The notes beneath the pieces were generated by a model. It was not told the DNA's origin, ran no database searches, and was given only the letters and a program-made list of their open reading frames with translations. A DNA stretch of 64,000 nt. Origin: CAZGXI01 sp964529715 (GTDB lineage Bacteria; Chloroflexota; Anaerolineae; Aggregatilineales; Ch27). The stretch lies in the NCBI GenBank assembly GCA_964529715.1, contig CAZGXI010000028.1, forward strand, positions 1-64,000, read 5' to 3'. Below are positions 9,035-18,213 of this stretch, piece by piece. The position numbers were made by a program, and so were the translations under genes. Each line of letters starts with the position of its first letter. Position 1 is the stretch's first letter.

Positions 9035-11950
9035 ATGGAGATCACCCTGACGATCAACGGCGAGCGTAAGGCGCTCGATATTCACCCAGCGGATCGCCTG
9101 CTAGACGTGCTGCGCCGGGAAGGTTATTACAGCGTCAAGCATGGCTGCGAGACGGGCGAGTGTGGCGCGTGTACGGTACTGCTGGACGGCGAACCGGTCA
9201 ATAGCTGCATGATGCTGGCCGCGCAGGCCGATGGACGTGCCATCATGACCGTCGAGGCGCTCGGTGCGGCGCGCGATCTCCATCCGCTGCAACGGGCGTT
9301 TATCGAAACAGGTGCGATTCAGTGCGGCTATTGCACCCCGGCGCAGTTATTGGCGGCAAAGGCGCTGCTGGATTCCAACCCCAACCCGACCGAAGACGAA
9401 GTGCGCGAGGCGCTGGCGGGGGTGCTGTGCCGCTGCACGGGTTATATCAAGCCGGTGCAGGCGGTGCTGCGTGCGGCGGCGGTGCTGCGCGGCGAGGAAG
9501 TCGAGCCGTTTGCGCCGCTGGAGCGGGCGATCCCTGTCCCGGCGGAATTTTTTGAATTTCCTTTCGGTGTTAAGGAGTATCCAACTGGCGAAGGTGGCCC
9601 GCGCACACAGACGCGCACGACGCCTGTTGTCGTGGTGTCGCCGCCGGAATTGCAGGAGCGGCACATCGTTGGCAAGCCGGAGCCAAAAGTCGATGCGGTT
9701 AAGCTGGCGTTGGGGCGCCCTGTTTTTACGGACGACCTGAACTTGCCGGGGCTGCTCCATGCTGCGCTGTTAACCAGCCCGCACGCCCATGCTCGCATTC
9801 GGCGCATCGACGCCAGCCGCGCGCGCGCCCTGCCGGGTGTCCACGCTGTGTTGACTTATCAGGATGTGCCCCGTGTGAAATATGCTTCCGGTGGCCAGAG
9901 CTATCCCAACCCTCTGCCCCATGATCAGGTGGTGTTCGACAACAAGGTGCGCCATGTGGGCGACCGCGTGGCTGTCGTAGCTGCCGAAACGCCGGAGATC
10001 GCCCGCCAGGCGCTGCGGTTGATCGAGGTGGATTACGAGGTGTTGCCTGCCGTCTTCGATCCGCTGGAAGCAATGCGTCCCGGCGCGCCGATCATTCACG
10101 ATGAGCCGGATACGGTCGGCATTCACGATGCACAGCGCAATATTGTGCATCACATCGATGCTCAAGCAGGCGATGCAGAAGCGCAGTGGGCCAAAGCGAC
10201 CCATATTTTCGAGGGGGAGTATCGCGTCCATCAGGTACAACAGGCTTCTATTGAGCCGCACGTCTGTGTCACCTATTGGGATGAAGACGACCGCCTGGTG
10301 GTTCGCACCAGCACACAGGTGCCTTTCCATGTGCGCCGGATGCTCGCGCCGCTGATCGGCCTGCCGGTCAAGCGTATCCGTGTGATCAAGCCACGCATCG
10401 GCGGTGGCTTCGGCGGCAAGCAGGAAATGTTGATCGAGGACCTGTGCGCTCTGCTGACCATTGCTACCGGGCGACCTGTGCGCTTCTCCTATACCCGTGA
10501 GCAGGAATTCACCAGCGCACGCAGCCGCCATCCGCAGATTTTACGCTTCAAAACGGGCGTTACAGATGATGGTGAGGTTGTAGCCGCCGAACTGTATATC
10601 ATCGGCAACACGGGCGCCTATGGCACACACGGCCTTACCGTGCAGATGGTCTCTGGCTTTCGCGGCCTCACCACCTACAACGCGCCTTACAGCAGGTTCA
10701 CCTGTGACGTGGTTTATACCAACATCCCCACCCCCGGCGCGTATCGTGGTTACGGCGCTCCTCAGGCGCTTTTCGCCCTGGAAGTGCACATGGAGGAGAT
10801 TGCCGAAAAGCTCGGTCTTGATCCCATCGCCTTCAAACGCAAGAACTGGATTAAGGTCGGCGATGAAATGGTGATGTCTCGCGCGTTGGGGGAGGGCAGG
10901 GAAGGCTTCCGCCAGGAGGTTAGGACGAGCGCCCTGGCCGAGTGTGTCGAAATCGGCGCGCGGGCGATGCAGTGGGATCAAAAGCGTGGCAAACCCGGCG
11001 ATGGCCCGGTCAAGCGCGGCCTGGGGATGGCCGTCGCCATGCACGGCACAGGGATCGCCGGCTTGGATATGGGCGCGGCCAGCATCAAGATGAACGACGA
11101 CGGTTCGTTTAACCTGTTGGTCGGCGCGACGGACCTGGGCACCGGCTCAGACACCATCCTGGCGCAGATCGCTGCGGAAACCCTCGGCGTGCCGCTGGAA
11201 GACATCATCATTTATTCGTCCGACACCGACTTCACCCCCTTCGACACGGGTGCTTATGCCAGCAGCACCACCTACATCAGCGGTGGGGCGGTTTTCAAGG
11301 CGGCGCTGGACGTGCGCGATCAGATCGTCAAACACGCGGCGCGGATGCTCAAAGCCGACCCGGAGGAGTTAGACCTGGAAGATCGCAGGGTGATCGCTCC
11401 TGATGGGCGCTCGGTCACACTGGCAGAAGTGGCGCTGAACAGCCTGCACCAGGACGATCAGCACCAGATCATGGCGACAGCCTCGCACATGAGTTATGAA
11501 AGCCCGCCGCCCTTTGCTGCTCAGTTTGCCGAAGTGCTGGTCGATACCGAGACAGGGCAGGTTACGGTGGAACGGCTGCTGATGGTGGTGGACTGCGGTG
11601 TGGCGATTAACCCGTTGACGGCCTCCGGGCAGGTCGAGGGCGGCATGACGCAGGGGCTGGGCTACGCGCACTGCGAAGAAATGGCTTACAGCGACACCGG
11701 CCAGGTGGTCAACACCCGCTTCGGCCCGTACCGTATCTATCAGGCGAACGAGATGCCCAGGCTCGAAGTCATTTTTGTGGAGACTTATGAGCCAAGTGGC
11801 CCATACGGTGCGAAGGCCGTCGCCGAGATTCCCAAAGATGGTGTCGCCCCGGCTATCGCCAGCGCCATTCACGATGCGACGGGCGTCTGGATTCGGGAAC
11901 TGCCTTACACACCGGAGCGCGTCTGGCGCGCGCTGCACAGTGCGAAGTAA
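9035..11950 (+). CDS. Fused 2Fe-2S and molybdopterin subunit of a xanthine dehydrogenase-family enzyme
   Basis: The 971-residue protein joins two subunits that are usually separate. Residues 1-165 carry the plant-type 2Fe-2S motif (CETGECGACTVLLDG) and the second cluster motif (CGYCTPAQ, later CRCTGY). From about 205 on it is the molybdopterin subunit, with GGGFGGKQ, PGAYRGYGAPQ and the final GPYGAKAVAEIP block holding the catalytic Glu. The AYRGYG loop is of the xanthine/aldehyde dehydrogenase type, not the AYRCSFR of form I CO dehydrogenase. The FeS-Mo order without an internal FAD domain resembles aldehyde oxidoreductase of the MOP type, yet a FAD-type subunit is encoded just upstream. The substrate is unknown. 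No maturation gene (xdhC type) is in the window. Confidence 0.88.
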   Translation: MEITLTINGERKALDIHPADRLLDVLRREGYYSVKHGCETGECGACTVLLDGEPVNSCMMLAAQADGRAIMTVEALGAARDLHPLQRAFIETGAIQCGYCTPAQLLAAKALLDSNPNPTEDEVREALAGVLCRCTGYIKPVQAVLRAAAVLRGEEVEPFAPLERAIPVPAEFFEFPFGVKEYPTGEGGPRTQTRTTPVVVVSPPELQERHIVGKPEPKVDAVKLALGRPVFTDDLNLPGLLHAALLTSPHAHARIRRIDASRARALPGVHAVLTYQDVPRVKYASGGQSYPNPLPHDQVVFDNKVRHVGDRVAVVAAETPEIARQALRLIEVDYEVLPAVFDPLEAMRPGAPIIHDEPDTVGIHDAQRNIVHHIDAQAGDAEAQWAKATHIFEGEYRVHQVQQASIEPHVCVTYWDEDDRLVVRTSTQVPFHVRRMLAPLIGLPVKRIRVIKPRIGGGFGGKQEMLIEDLCALLTIATGRPVRFSYTREQEFTSARSRHPQILRFKTGVTDDGEVVAAELYIIGNTGAYGTHGLTVQMVSGFRGLTTYNAPYSRFTCDVVYTNIPTPGAYRGYGAPQALFALEVHMEEIAEKLGLDPIAFKRKNWIKVGDEMVMSRALGEGREGFRQEVRTSALAECVEIGARAMQWDQKRGKPGDGPVKRGLGMAVAMHGTGIAGLDMGAASIKMNDDGSFNLLVGATDLGTGSDTILAQIAAETLGVPLEDIIIYSSDTDFTPFDTGAYASSTTYISGGAVFKAALDVRDQIVKHAARMLKADPEELDLEDRRVIAPDGRSVTLAEVALNSLHQDDQHQIMATASHMSYESPPPFAAQFAEVLVDTETGQVTVERLLMVVDCGVAINPLTASGQVEGGMTQGLGYAHCEEMAYSDTGQVVNTRFGPYRIYQANEMPRLEVIFVETYEPSGPYGAKAVAEIPKDGVAPAIASAIHDATGVWIRELPYTPERVWRALHSAK

Positions 11951-11952
11951 TT

Positions 11953-12024
11953 TTCACTGCAAAGTGCGCAAAGAACGCCGGGCAGCAGGGGAAACTTTTC
12001 GCCCTCGGCGTTCTTTGCGGTGAA
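11953..12024. repeat. Long inverted repeat after the molybdenum hydroxylase gene
   Basis: CGCAAAGAACGCCG (11967-11980) pairs perfectly over 14 bp with 12006-12019, leaving a 25-base loop. An outer TTCAC (11953-11957) pairs with GTGAA (12020-12024), leaving a 9-base bulge that itself contains GCAAAGTG, a partial copy of the arm. There is no T tract. The pattern resembles dispersed intergenic repeats of the GCAAAGAACGC kind more than a simple terminator. Confidence 0.75.
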
Positions 12025-12073
12025 TCTGTTGGCTGTTTGCATAGAGGACCCGATTCCGGCCACCATCTGCGCC

Positions 12074-12832
12074 ATGAACGTTCCGCACGCTTTTGTCTTC
12101 GTTCGCCACGAAAATCAGGTTGTGCTGAGTCGGGCGATCCAACGGATCAATGCTGGCCGCCGCCAGCGCCTCTTCTACCGTTCCCTGATTGTCACCGAAC
12201 CGCGCCAGGGCTGGATGGCGCTGTTGTTGGGCAACGGCGTGACGGATCATCTGCTGCTGCGCAACCTCAGCGGGCAGCTCAACACAGTGGCGTTTGAGTT
12301 GGAAATCAACCTGTTCGCGTTTGCCTATCGGCTGCACCGGGGTGGGCGCACCGTGAGCGCCTTCGAGTCGCATCTGCCGTTTTACATCAATGACCGACTG
12401 CATCTGCTGGAGCAGCAACCCGATCCGAATATCCTCGATCTGGCCGAGCCGGTGGAACGGTTTGTGCTGCGCCGTTTCCACGCTCAACAGCATGCTACCG
12501 TCTTCGATGCCGGGCATCCTGACATCCCCGACGATTTGCAGGCGTATTATGCCGGGAATGCGGCGGCGCTGCACCCGGTGCTTCGGGATGACGCCGATAT
12601 GGAATATGTGGCAACCCTGCTCGCGCCGGGATTCAATCCGCAGGTGGCCTTTGAGCGTCTCCTGGCGCTGCTGAATCTGCCCTATTTGCCACCGGACCAG
12701 GTGGCTGTGATGGTCGGCGGCGATGCGATCCGGCGCGTGACCGGCTATGCCATCACGACACCGGCTACCTGGCGCGATGCGCTGCCCGGCGGCTGGCAGC
12801 GCCTGTCGGCGATGCCACCAAAACAAGGTTAA
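12074..12832 (+). CDS. Conserved-looking protein of unknown function
   Basis: I do not recognise this 252-residue protein. It is soluble, with no signal peptide or membrane helix, and alternates beta-like segments (HAFVFVRH, WMALLLGNGV) with helices; Leu and Arg are abundant. The frame is open from a GTG at 12020, but that start would lie in the right arm of the inverted repeat, and the ATG at 12074 gives a natural N-terminus. It lies between the molybdenum hydroxylase and the oxidase promoter and could belong to either unit or to neither. No catalytic motif is evident. Confidence 0.6.
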   Translation: MNVPHAFVFVRHENQVVLSRAIQRINAGRRQRLFYRSLIVTEPRQGWMALLLGNGVTDHLLLRNLSGQLNTVAFELEINLFAFAYRLHRGGRTVSAFESHLPFYINDRLHLLEQQPDPNILDLAEPVERFVLRRFHAQQHATVFDAGHPDIPDDLQAYYAGNAAALHPVLRDDADMEYVATLLAPGFNPQVAFERLLALLNLPYLPPDQVAVMVGGDAIRRVTGYAITTPATWRDALPGGWQRLSAMPPKQG

Positions 12833-12861
12833 TCGCATCTAAAAACCGACAGCAAGGGAAG

Positions 12862-12890
12862 TTGACAATCCTACTAAAACTTGTTAAAAT
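12862..12890 (+). promoter_or_regulatory. Strong sigma70-type promoter of the cytochrome oxidase operon
   Basis: TTGACA (12862-12867) and TAAAAT (12885-12890) are spaced by 17 bp: a perfect -35 box and a five-of-six -10 box. The transcript would start near 12897, about 56 bp before the coxB ATG. Confidence 0.8.
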
Positions 12891-12952
12891 GAGCTTGTGA
12901 AATCAGACACTTTCGGCCCAAAAAGTCTTGATGTTTCAGGGATAGGCGCCTC

Positions 12953-14050
12953 ATGAAGCCCAAGTTTTTGAAAACGCACCTCTGGATTGCCGCCGTCGGG
13001 GCGCTGGTCTTGTTGCTGGGGCTGCCGGGGCAGACCTGGGCGCAGGGCGGCGCGCAGTCAGGTTCGCTGAACGCGACGGAAATCTCCACCTTGTTCACGC
13101 TGGTGCTGGTGATTGCCGTCGGCGTTTTCGTGCTGGTTGAGGGCCTGCTTATTTTTGCCATCGTCCGCTATCGCAGGCGTCGCGCCGACGAAATGCCCCG
13201 CCAGGTGCACGGTAATACAGCCCTGGAAATAGGCTGGACCGTCGGCTCTTTTGCCATTGTGTTGGTGTTGTTTTTCTTCACTCTGGCCTTTTACCAGACT
13301 TCGCGCGCAGCCCCTGCCGACGATGAACCGCTCATTGTCGAGGTCATCGGGCACACCTGGTATTGGGAGTTTCGCTATCCTACGACCGGGGTCAGTGTGT
13401 CTTTCGATCCCGCTGCAACGCCGCCTCAGCCGGGTTTTCGTCCTCCGGCAGTGTTGCGTGTCCCGGCAGGGCAGACGGTGGTGTTGGAAATTACCTCTCA
13501 GGATGTGCAACACAGCTTTTGGGTGCCGGCGCTGGCGGGTAAAGTCGATGCCATTCCGGGCCGTGTTCAGCGCATGTGGTTTAAAGTGGATCAACCCGGC
13601 ACTTATGTGGGACAGTGCGCCGAGTATTGTGGCTTTGAACACTACAACATGCTGATCAACGTCGAGGTGATGGCCCCCGAAGCCTATGCTGCCTGGATGG
13701 ACGGGCAGGCTGCTGCCGTCGCGGCGGCGGCCCAGGCGAACGCCGAGGCTGCCGGGCAGGTATTGGGGGGTGACGCCGCTGCCGGCGAGCAGTTGTATAC
13801 GGCCATCGGCTGCAATGCTTGCCATTCGCTGGATGGATCGGTGCTGGTCGGCCCGTCGTTCCAGGGACTGGGACAGCGTGCCGGCGAGCGCATTGATGGC
13901 TACACGGCAGAGGAATATCTGCACGAGTCGATTGTGGCCCCATGCAGCTTTGTGGTCGAAGGCTTTTTCTGTGTGATGCCGCAAAACTACGGCGACCGCC
14001 TGACGCCACAGAACATCGCCGACCTGATCGCTTTCTTGCAGGCGCAGTAG
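12953..14050 (+). CDS. ctaC: Cytochrome c oxidase subunit II with fused cytochrome c (caa3 type)
   Basis: This 365-residue protein has an N-terminal signal/anchor, a second membrane helix (about 43-65 and 88-115 in total two after the signal region) and a periplasmic-side cupredoxin domain. The CuA ligands are His187 and the block Cys222-AEY-Cys226-GFE-His230-YN-Met233. A C-terminal cytochrome c domain has the haem motif CNACH (287-291). The fusion is the hallmark of caa3 oxidases, in which this subunit feeds electrons directly to CuA. Two extra cysteines flank the region before the likely axial Met (CVMPQNYG). It is the first gene of the operon ctaC-ctaD-ctaE-ctaF, behind a strong promoter. 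Confidence 0.95.
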   Translation: MKPKFLKTHLWIAAVGALVLLLGLPGQTWAQGGAQSGSLNATEISTLFTLVLVIAVGVFVLVEGLLIFAIVRYRRRRADEMPRQVHGNTALEIGWTVGSFAIVLVLFFFTLAFYQTSRAAPADDEPLIVEVIGHTWYWEFRYPTTGVSVSFDPAATPPQPGFRPPAVLRVPAGQTVVLEITSQDVQHSFWVPALAGKVDAIPGRVQRMWFKVDQPGTYVGQCAEYCGFEHYNMLINVEVMAPEAYAAWMDGQAAAVAAAAQANAEAAGQVLGGDAAAGEQLYTAIGCNACHSLDGSVLVGPSFQGLGQRAGERIDGYTAEEYLHESIVAPCSFVVEGFFCVMPQNYGDRLTPQNIADLIAFLQAQ

Positions 14051-14094
14051 ACGATTTTGACAACTCTTTGGCGCAGATAGATCGGAGAATTCGG

Positions 14095-15738
14095 ATGGCG
14101 ACATCGGTAGCAACGGTCCCACAGGTGGTGGCGCGGCGTGGCCTGTGGGCCTGGGTTACGACGGTCGATCACAAGAAACTCGGCCTGATGTACCTGGTCA
14201 CGGCGTTTGTGTTTTTCATCCTCAGCGGTATCCTGGCTCTCCTGATCCGGTGGGAGCTGGCCGCGCCCGGTGCGCAGGTGGTCCAAAGCCCGGACCTCTA
14301 TAACCAGATGTTTTCGATGCACGGGACGGCGATGATTTTCCTGTTCGTCATTCCGTTCCTGGTGGGTTTTGGCAACTACATCATCCCGCTGCAAATCGGC
14401 GCGCGAGACATGGCCTTCCCGCGCCTGAATGCGCTGGGTTACTGGTTTTTCTTGTTTTCCGGCCTGTTCATGTACAGCGGTTTCTTGCTGCCGTTCGGCG
14501 CGGCGGCGGTCGGCTGGACCGGCTACCCGCCCTTGAGCGGCCCGGCGTTCTCGCCGGAGCGCAGCGTCGATATGTGGATTCTTGGCCTTCAGCTTGCCGG
14601 GGCGTCTTCCTTGATGGGCGCGGTGAACTTCATCACCACCATCCTGAACATGCGCGCGCCGGGCATGAGCCTGTGGAAGATGCCTATCTTCGCCTGGACC
14701 GTGCTGGTGATGTCCTTTATGGTGCTGATCGCTACGCCGATGCTGAGCGGCGCGCTGATGCTGCTGCTGGCCGACCGTAACTTCGGCACGCAGTTCTTTA
14801 CCGTTGCGGGCGGCGGCGACCCGGTGCTGTGGCAGCATATGTTCTGGTTCTACTCGCATCCGGCGGTGTATATCATGGTTCTGCCGGGCATGGGGGTGAT
14901 TTCGGAAGTGCTGCCCGTCTTTTCGCGCAAGCCGATCTTTGGTTATCGGGCGATGGTCTGGTCTACGATTGCCATCGGCGCAATCGGATTTTCCACCTGG
15001 GCGCATCACATGTTCACGACCGGTCTGACACCGGTCACGCAGGCGTTCTTCGTGCTCTCGACGATGATCATCGCCGTGCCGACGGGCGTCAAGATGTTCA
15101 ACTGGCTGTTTACCATGATCGGCGGGTCGCTTAAGTTCGACACGCCGATGTTGTTCGCCATCGGCTTTTTGAGCACATTCCTGCTGGGCGGCATCACGGG
15201 TGTTTTTCTGTCGATCCTGCCGATTGACACGCAGGTGCACGATTCCTACTTTGTGGTGGCGCATCTGCACTATGTGCTGTTCGGCGGGGTCGTGTTTGCC
15301 GCCTTTGCAGGGGTGTATTACTGGCTGCCCAAGATGCTCGGCTGGCGGCTGCGCGAGGGGTGGGGCAAACTGCACTTCTGGCTGATGTTCATCGGCTTTA
15401 ACGTCACTTTCTTCCCGCAACACTTCCTGGGCATCATGGGGATGCCGCGCCGCATCTACGACTACGCGGCGGATCGCGGCTGGGATGCCCTGAACCTGCT
15501 CTCGACCATCGGCGCATTCACCATTGCGGCGTCGGCGCTGGTGTTCCTCATCAATGTGGTCGTGAGCGCCGTGCGGCGTGAACCGGCAGGCGACGATCCC
15601 TGGGAAGGCGACACGCTCGAATGGATGACCTCGTCGCCTCCGCCGGAATACAACTTTGAAACAATCCCGGTGGTGCATAGCCGCCGCCCGGCGCGCGACG
15701 CGCGTCTGAACCTGATCGAAGGGGAGAACCATGAGTAG
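14095..15738 (+). CDS. ctaD: Cytochrome c oxidase subunit I
   Basis: This 547-residue catalytic subunit reduces O2 and pumps protons. It has about 12 membrane helices, haem/CuB motifs MHGTAM, WFYSHPAVY and the final AHLHYVLFGG. The D-channel Glu of A1 oxidases is absent; residues Tyr253-Ser254 in YSHPAVY mark the A2 (Thermus caa3-like) family. The frame stays open upstream to 13942, inside ctaC, but the ATG at 14095 begins with the usual N-terminus and has GGAG at 14084-14087. The stop overlaps the start of ctaE by 8 bases. Confidence 0.96.
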   Translation: MATSVATVPQVVARRGLWAWVTTVDHKKLGLMYLVTAFVFFILSGILALLIRWELAAPGAQVVQSPDLYNQMFSMHGTAMIFLFVIPFLVGFGNYIIPLQIGARDMAFPRLNALGYWFFLFSGLFMYSGFLLPFGAAAVGWTGYPPLSGPAFSPERSVDMWILGLQLAGASSLMGAVNFITTILNMRAPGMSLWKMPIFAWTVLVMSFMVLIATPMLSGALMLLLADRNFGTQFFTVAGGGDPVLWQHMFWFYSHPAVYIMVLPGMGVISEVLPVFSRKPIFGYRAMVWSTIAIGAIGFSTWAHHMFTTGLTPVTQAFFVLSTMIIAVPTGVKMFNWLFTMIGGSLKFDTPMLFAIGFLSTFLLGGITGVFLSILPIDTQVHDSYFVVAHLHYVLFGGVVFAAFAGVYYWLPKMLGWRLREGWGKLHFWLMFIGFNVTFFPQHFLGIMGMPRRIYDYAADRGWDALNLLSTIGAFTIAASALVFLINVVVSAVRREPAGDDPWEGDTLEWMTSSPPPEYNFETIPVVHSRRPARDARLNLIEGENHE

Positions 15739-16546
15739 CGAAGCGCGGAGTTCGCACCACGAGACCATTCATCTGCCGCCGCCGAGTATTGCGCCGATGC
15801 TGGTGGCGTTAGGGGCGCTGTTGCTGGTTATCGGCTTCTTGCTGTGGCCGGTACTGCCGGTTGGCCTGATCGTCCTGCTGTTCGGCCTGTGGAAGTTTAG
15901 CCGCGCCCCAGAGATGCCTCTGGAACGGCCTTCGATGGGGGTTAACAGCCGTTTGCTGGGGATGTGGATCTTTCTGGCCTCGGAGATCATGTTCTTCTCC
16001 GGCCTGATTGCGACCTTCCTCGGCTACCGCAACCGCGCGGACGCCGACGTGAATGCGCTGCTCAACGTCCCCCTGATGACCATCGGGACGTTCGTGCTGC
16101 TGTCGAGCAGTTTTACGGCGGTGATGGCGCTTTCGGCCATCCGGCGCGGCAAGCTCAAGGCGCTGCGCAACCGCCTGCTGATGACGATGGGCCTCGGCGC
16201 GGCTTTTCTAATGATTGAATTGCTGGAATGGGCAGAACTGGCCGGGCACGGCATCACTACCGGGACGCTGTATGGCTCGGCTTTCTTCACGACGACCGGT
16301 TTTCATGGGATGCATGTGATCATCGGCCTGGTGTGGATGACCTTTCTGCTGTTTCGCACGCTGCGGGCCGATGCTGCTGCCGGGGGAGATTCCCGGCTGG
16401 CGCGGTTGTTCCGGCGCTTCACCAGCCGCGAAGCGGCGGCGATGGACCTGCCTGGTCCGGACGGCCTCGAACTGTTTGGGCTGTACTGGCACTTCGTAGA
16501 TATTGTGTGGATCATCCTGTTTACGGTGATTTATCTGATGGTGTGA
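15731..16546 (+). CDS. ctaE: Cytochrome c oxidase subunit III
   Basis: The 271-residue membrane subunit has an N-terminal pair of hydrophobic segments followed by the five-helix core of the family: SRLLGMWIFLASEIMFFSG, GFHGMHVIIGLVWM and the terminal YWHFVDIVWIILFTVIY. The motif HGMHV and the WHFVD block are diagnostic. It starts inside the end of ctaD, so translation is likely coupled. Subunit III stabilises proton uptake in the complex. Confidence 0.93.
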   Translation: MSSEARSSHHETIHLPPPSIAPMLVALGALLLVIGFLLWPVLPVGLIVLLFGLWKFSRAPEMPLERPSMGVNSRLLGMWIFLASEIMFFSGLIATFLGYRNRADADVNALLNVPLMTIGTFVLLSSSFTAVMALSAIRRGKLKALRNRLLMTMGLGAAFLMIELLEWAELAGHGITTGTLYGSAFFTTTGFHGMHVIIGLVWMTFLLFRTLRADAAAGGDSRLARLFRRFTSREAAAMDLPGPDGLELFGLYWHFVDIVWIILFTVIYLMV

Positions 16547-16574
16547 ACCCGTCGGATTGATGCAGGAGGTATCG

Positions 16575-16922
16575 ATGACCGAATATACCCCGCACCTGAC
16601 TATGCAGGCGGAAGATGAAAAACGTGAACCGAACTACCTGGCGGTGTTCGGCGCGTTGGCGCTGATCACGTTGCTTGAGGTGACGGTGGTTGCCAACCTG
16701 CCCATCGCGCGCGTACCCCTGTTGCTGGGCCTGTCGGCGGCGAAGGTGCTGCTGGTGGCGATGTACTACATGCACCTCAAGTTTCAGAGTGGCTGGTTCA
16801 CGGCGATCTTCCTGATCCCGATCCCGTTCGTGGTTCTAATCACGCTGGTGCTCAGCATCGCGCTTGCGCCTGTGATTCCGGCGGGTTCGGCGGCGGCGTT
16901 TGGCGTCTGCTCCGTTTTCTAG
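16575..16922 (+). CDS. ctaF: Cytochrome c oxidase subunit IV (bacterial type)
   Basis: The 115-residue protein has three predicted membrane helices and the block AAKVLLVAMYYMHLKF, typical of the prokaryotic subunit IV family (COX4_pro). The start at 16575 is fixed by a perfect AGGAGG at 16564-16569. A TTG at 16557 in the same frame is less likely. It is the last gene of the operon; a GC-rich hairpin follows. Confidence 0.88.
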   Translation: MTEYTPHLTMQAEDEKREPNYLAVFGALALITLLEVTVVANLPIARVPLLLGLSAAKVLLVAMYYMHLKFQSGWFTAIFLIPIPFVVLITLVLSIALAPVIPAGSAAAFGVCSVF

Positions 16923-16940
16923 CGGGTCCGGTGAAAACAA

Positions 16941-16966
16941 CAGCGGCGGAATGCACTCCGCCGCTG
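16941..16966. terminator. GC-rich hairpin between convergent genes (no T tract)
   Basis: CAGCGGCGGA (16941-16950) and TCCGCCGCTG (16957-16966) form a perfect 10-bp stem with a 6-base loop just after the oxidase operon. No T run follows, so termination is a guess from position. The rest of the 331-bp gap (16923-17253) between convergent genes holds a Gly/Pro-coding GC-rich stretch and small frames on both strands that I do not believe are genes. Confidence 0.5.
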
Positions 16967-17253
16967 CATGGCTGCCTGTTTGACTATCCGCCCCCCTGTG
17001 GCGGAGGCGGCGAAGGCGGGCAGGTCGGATCGCCTGTCTTCCGGGCTTGTGGAATATGGCAGGTATTGTTCAACGTCGGCATAGTTCCCCCCAAAAATGT
17101 TTCATCCACTCTGGCGTCTTCAGCATCTGCCCAGCGGGGGGAGAAAGTCCTGCCGACTGTGTCAACTTTTGGACACAAAACGGACAGCCCATGCAGACGG
17201 GGCTGCCGGCTGGGACTATTGGACGAATTGAGGGAATAGAAGCTGCGAGGAAA

Positions 17254-18201
17254 TCAACTTGCCAGCAGCGCGCGGCGGTAGGCGCGTAAGGCGTCGCGGG
17301 TGCGGCCTATTTCGCGTACCACATCTACTGCTGCCATGCCGTGCCAGCCGAACGTGGTCATGTATTCGACCGTCAAGGCTCCCCGATAACCGCTTTGATA
17401 GAGCAAGGTCAGCATCCGCTGAATATCGATGCCTCCTTCGGGGAAGGGCGTTTGCAGGCGACCGCGCGTGGCCTGTCGAATTTGCACGTGTGCCACATGG
17501 GGCAGCAGCGGCTCGATCTCGCGGGAGACGATGCCCTGCGCCGTGAAGTGTGCCCAGTCCAGGGTGATGCTCAGACCGGGGGCAGCTTCCAACAGGGCCA
17601 GCGCCCTATCTGGGGTTGGCGCGACAGAATCCAGGTGCGGCTCAACGCTGACACGTAGATCGGTTTCTCCGGCGATCTCGACGATTCGGCGCAGCGATTC
17701 GGCGGCCCAATCGAATGGCGTTTTGGGTGGTGGCTCCGGTTCGGCGTCGGGGGAGGGCGCAAGGGGCGGCAGGGCGCTTGGCGAATCATCCGCTGTTGCC
17801 TCTTCCTCATCCTCGGCTTCCCGTTTCTTGGCCTTCAACCTCCGCGCTTCTGGCTCCGGCGGCGCGATTCCCGGCGACAGGGTGACGCCCGGCGCGCCTA
17901 ACGCAACCACGAAGGGAACTAGGCGCTGGAACAGCTTTACCTCGTATAGCCTTCGTCCCTCATCTGGCGATGCCAGCGCAGGCAACAGTAGGTACAGGTC
18001 GGTGACGTTGAGGTGAAAGCGATCTAATAGCGCCCGAATCCGACCTGCCTCTTTTTTGGGGTTTTTGGCAGCGGCATCAGTATCCAGGTGTGCCCCACTG
18101 CCCAGATCGACAGCGTTAAAACCCAGGCGGGCGATGGTCTGGATTGCCTGTTCCAGCGGCTGATCGCTGAATCCCCAGGTATGACAGGCCAATTCAAACA
18201 C
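17254..18201 (-). CDS. Xylose isomerase-like TIM-barrel protein (sugar phosphate isomerase/epimerase family)
   Basis: This 315-residue protein has the AP-endonuclease-2/xylose-isomerase-like barrel pattern: an opening LACHTWGF block, GFNAVDLG, a metal-site-like SVEPHLDSV, ITLDWAHFTAQG, HVQIRQATRGR and a final LTVEYMTTFG. Such proteins isomerise or epimerise sugars or inositols with a divalent metal. Residues about 113-160 form an extra, charged and then Pro-rich segment that breaks the barrel and looks like a disordered loop. The start is GTG with GGGAG nine bases upstream. It follows the kinase-regulator gene after 12 bp and is probably cotranscribed. The substrate is unknown. Confidence 0.75.
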   Translation of the reverse strand: MFELACHTWGFSDQPLEQAIQTIARLGFNAVDLGSGAHLDTDAAAKNPKKEAGRIRALLDRFHLNVTDLYLLLPALASPDEGRRLYEVKLFQRLVPFVVALGAPGVTLSPGIAPPEPEARRLKAKKREAEDEEEATADDSPSALPPLAPSPDAEPEPPPKTPFDWAAESLRRIVEIAGETDLRVSVEPHLDSVAPTPDRALALLEAAPGLSITLDWAHFTAQGIVSREIEPLLPHVAHVQIRQATRGRLQTPFPEGGIDIQRMLTLLYQSGYRGALTVEYMTTFGWHGMAAVDVVREIGRTRDALRAYRRALLAS

Positions 18202-18213
18202 AGAAATGCTCCC

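Noticed and set aside
12020..12073. GTG start for the unknown protein at 12020
   Set aside because: The codon overlaps the right arm of the inverted repeat and has no ribosome site; the ATG at 12074 is simpler.
13987..15768. 593-residue open frame antisense to the oxidase subunit I gene
   Set aside because: It is rich in Arg, His and Gln, with no domain marks, and is fully covered by an obvious gene on the other strand; typical of high-GC antisense shadow frames.
16931..17239. Small frames on both strands after the oxidase operon
   Set aside because: No ribosome site, Gly/Pro-rich composition set by GC content, and a hairpin lies within the frame.
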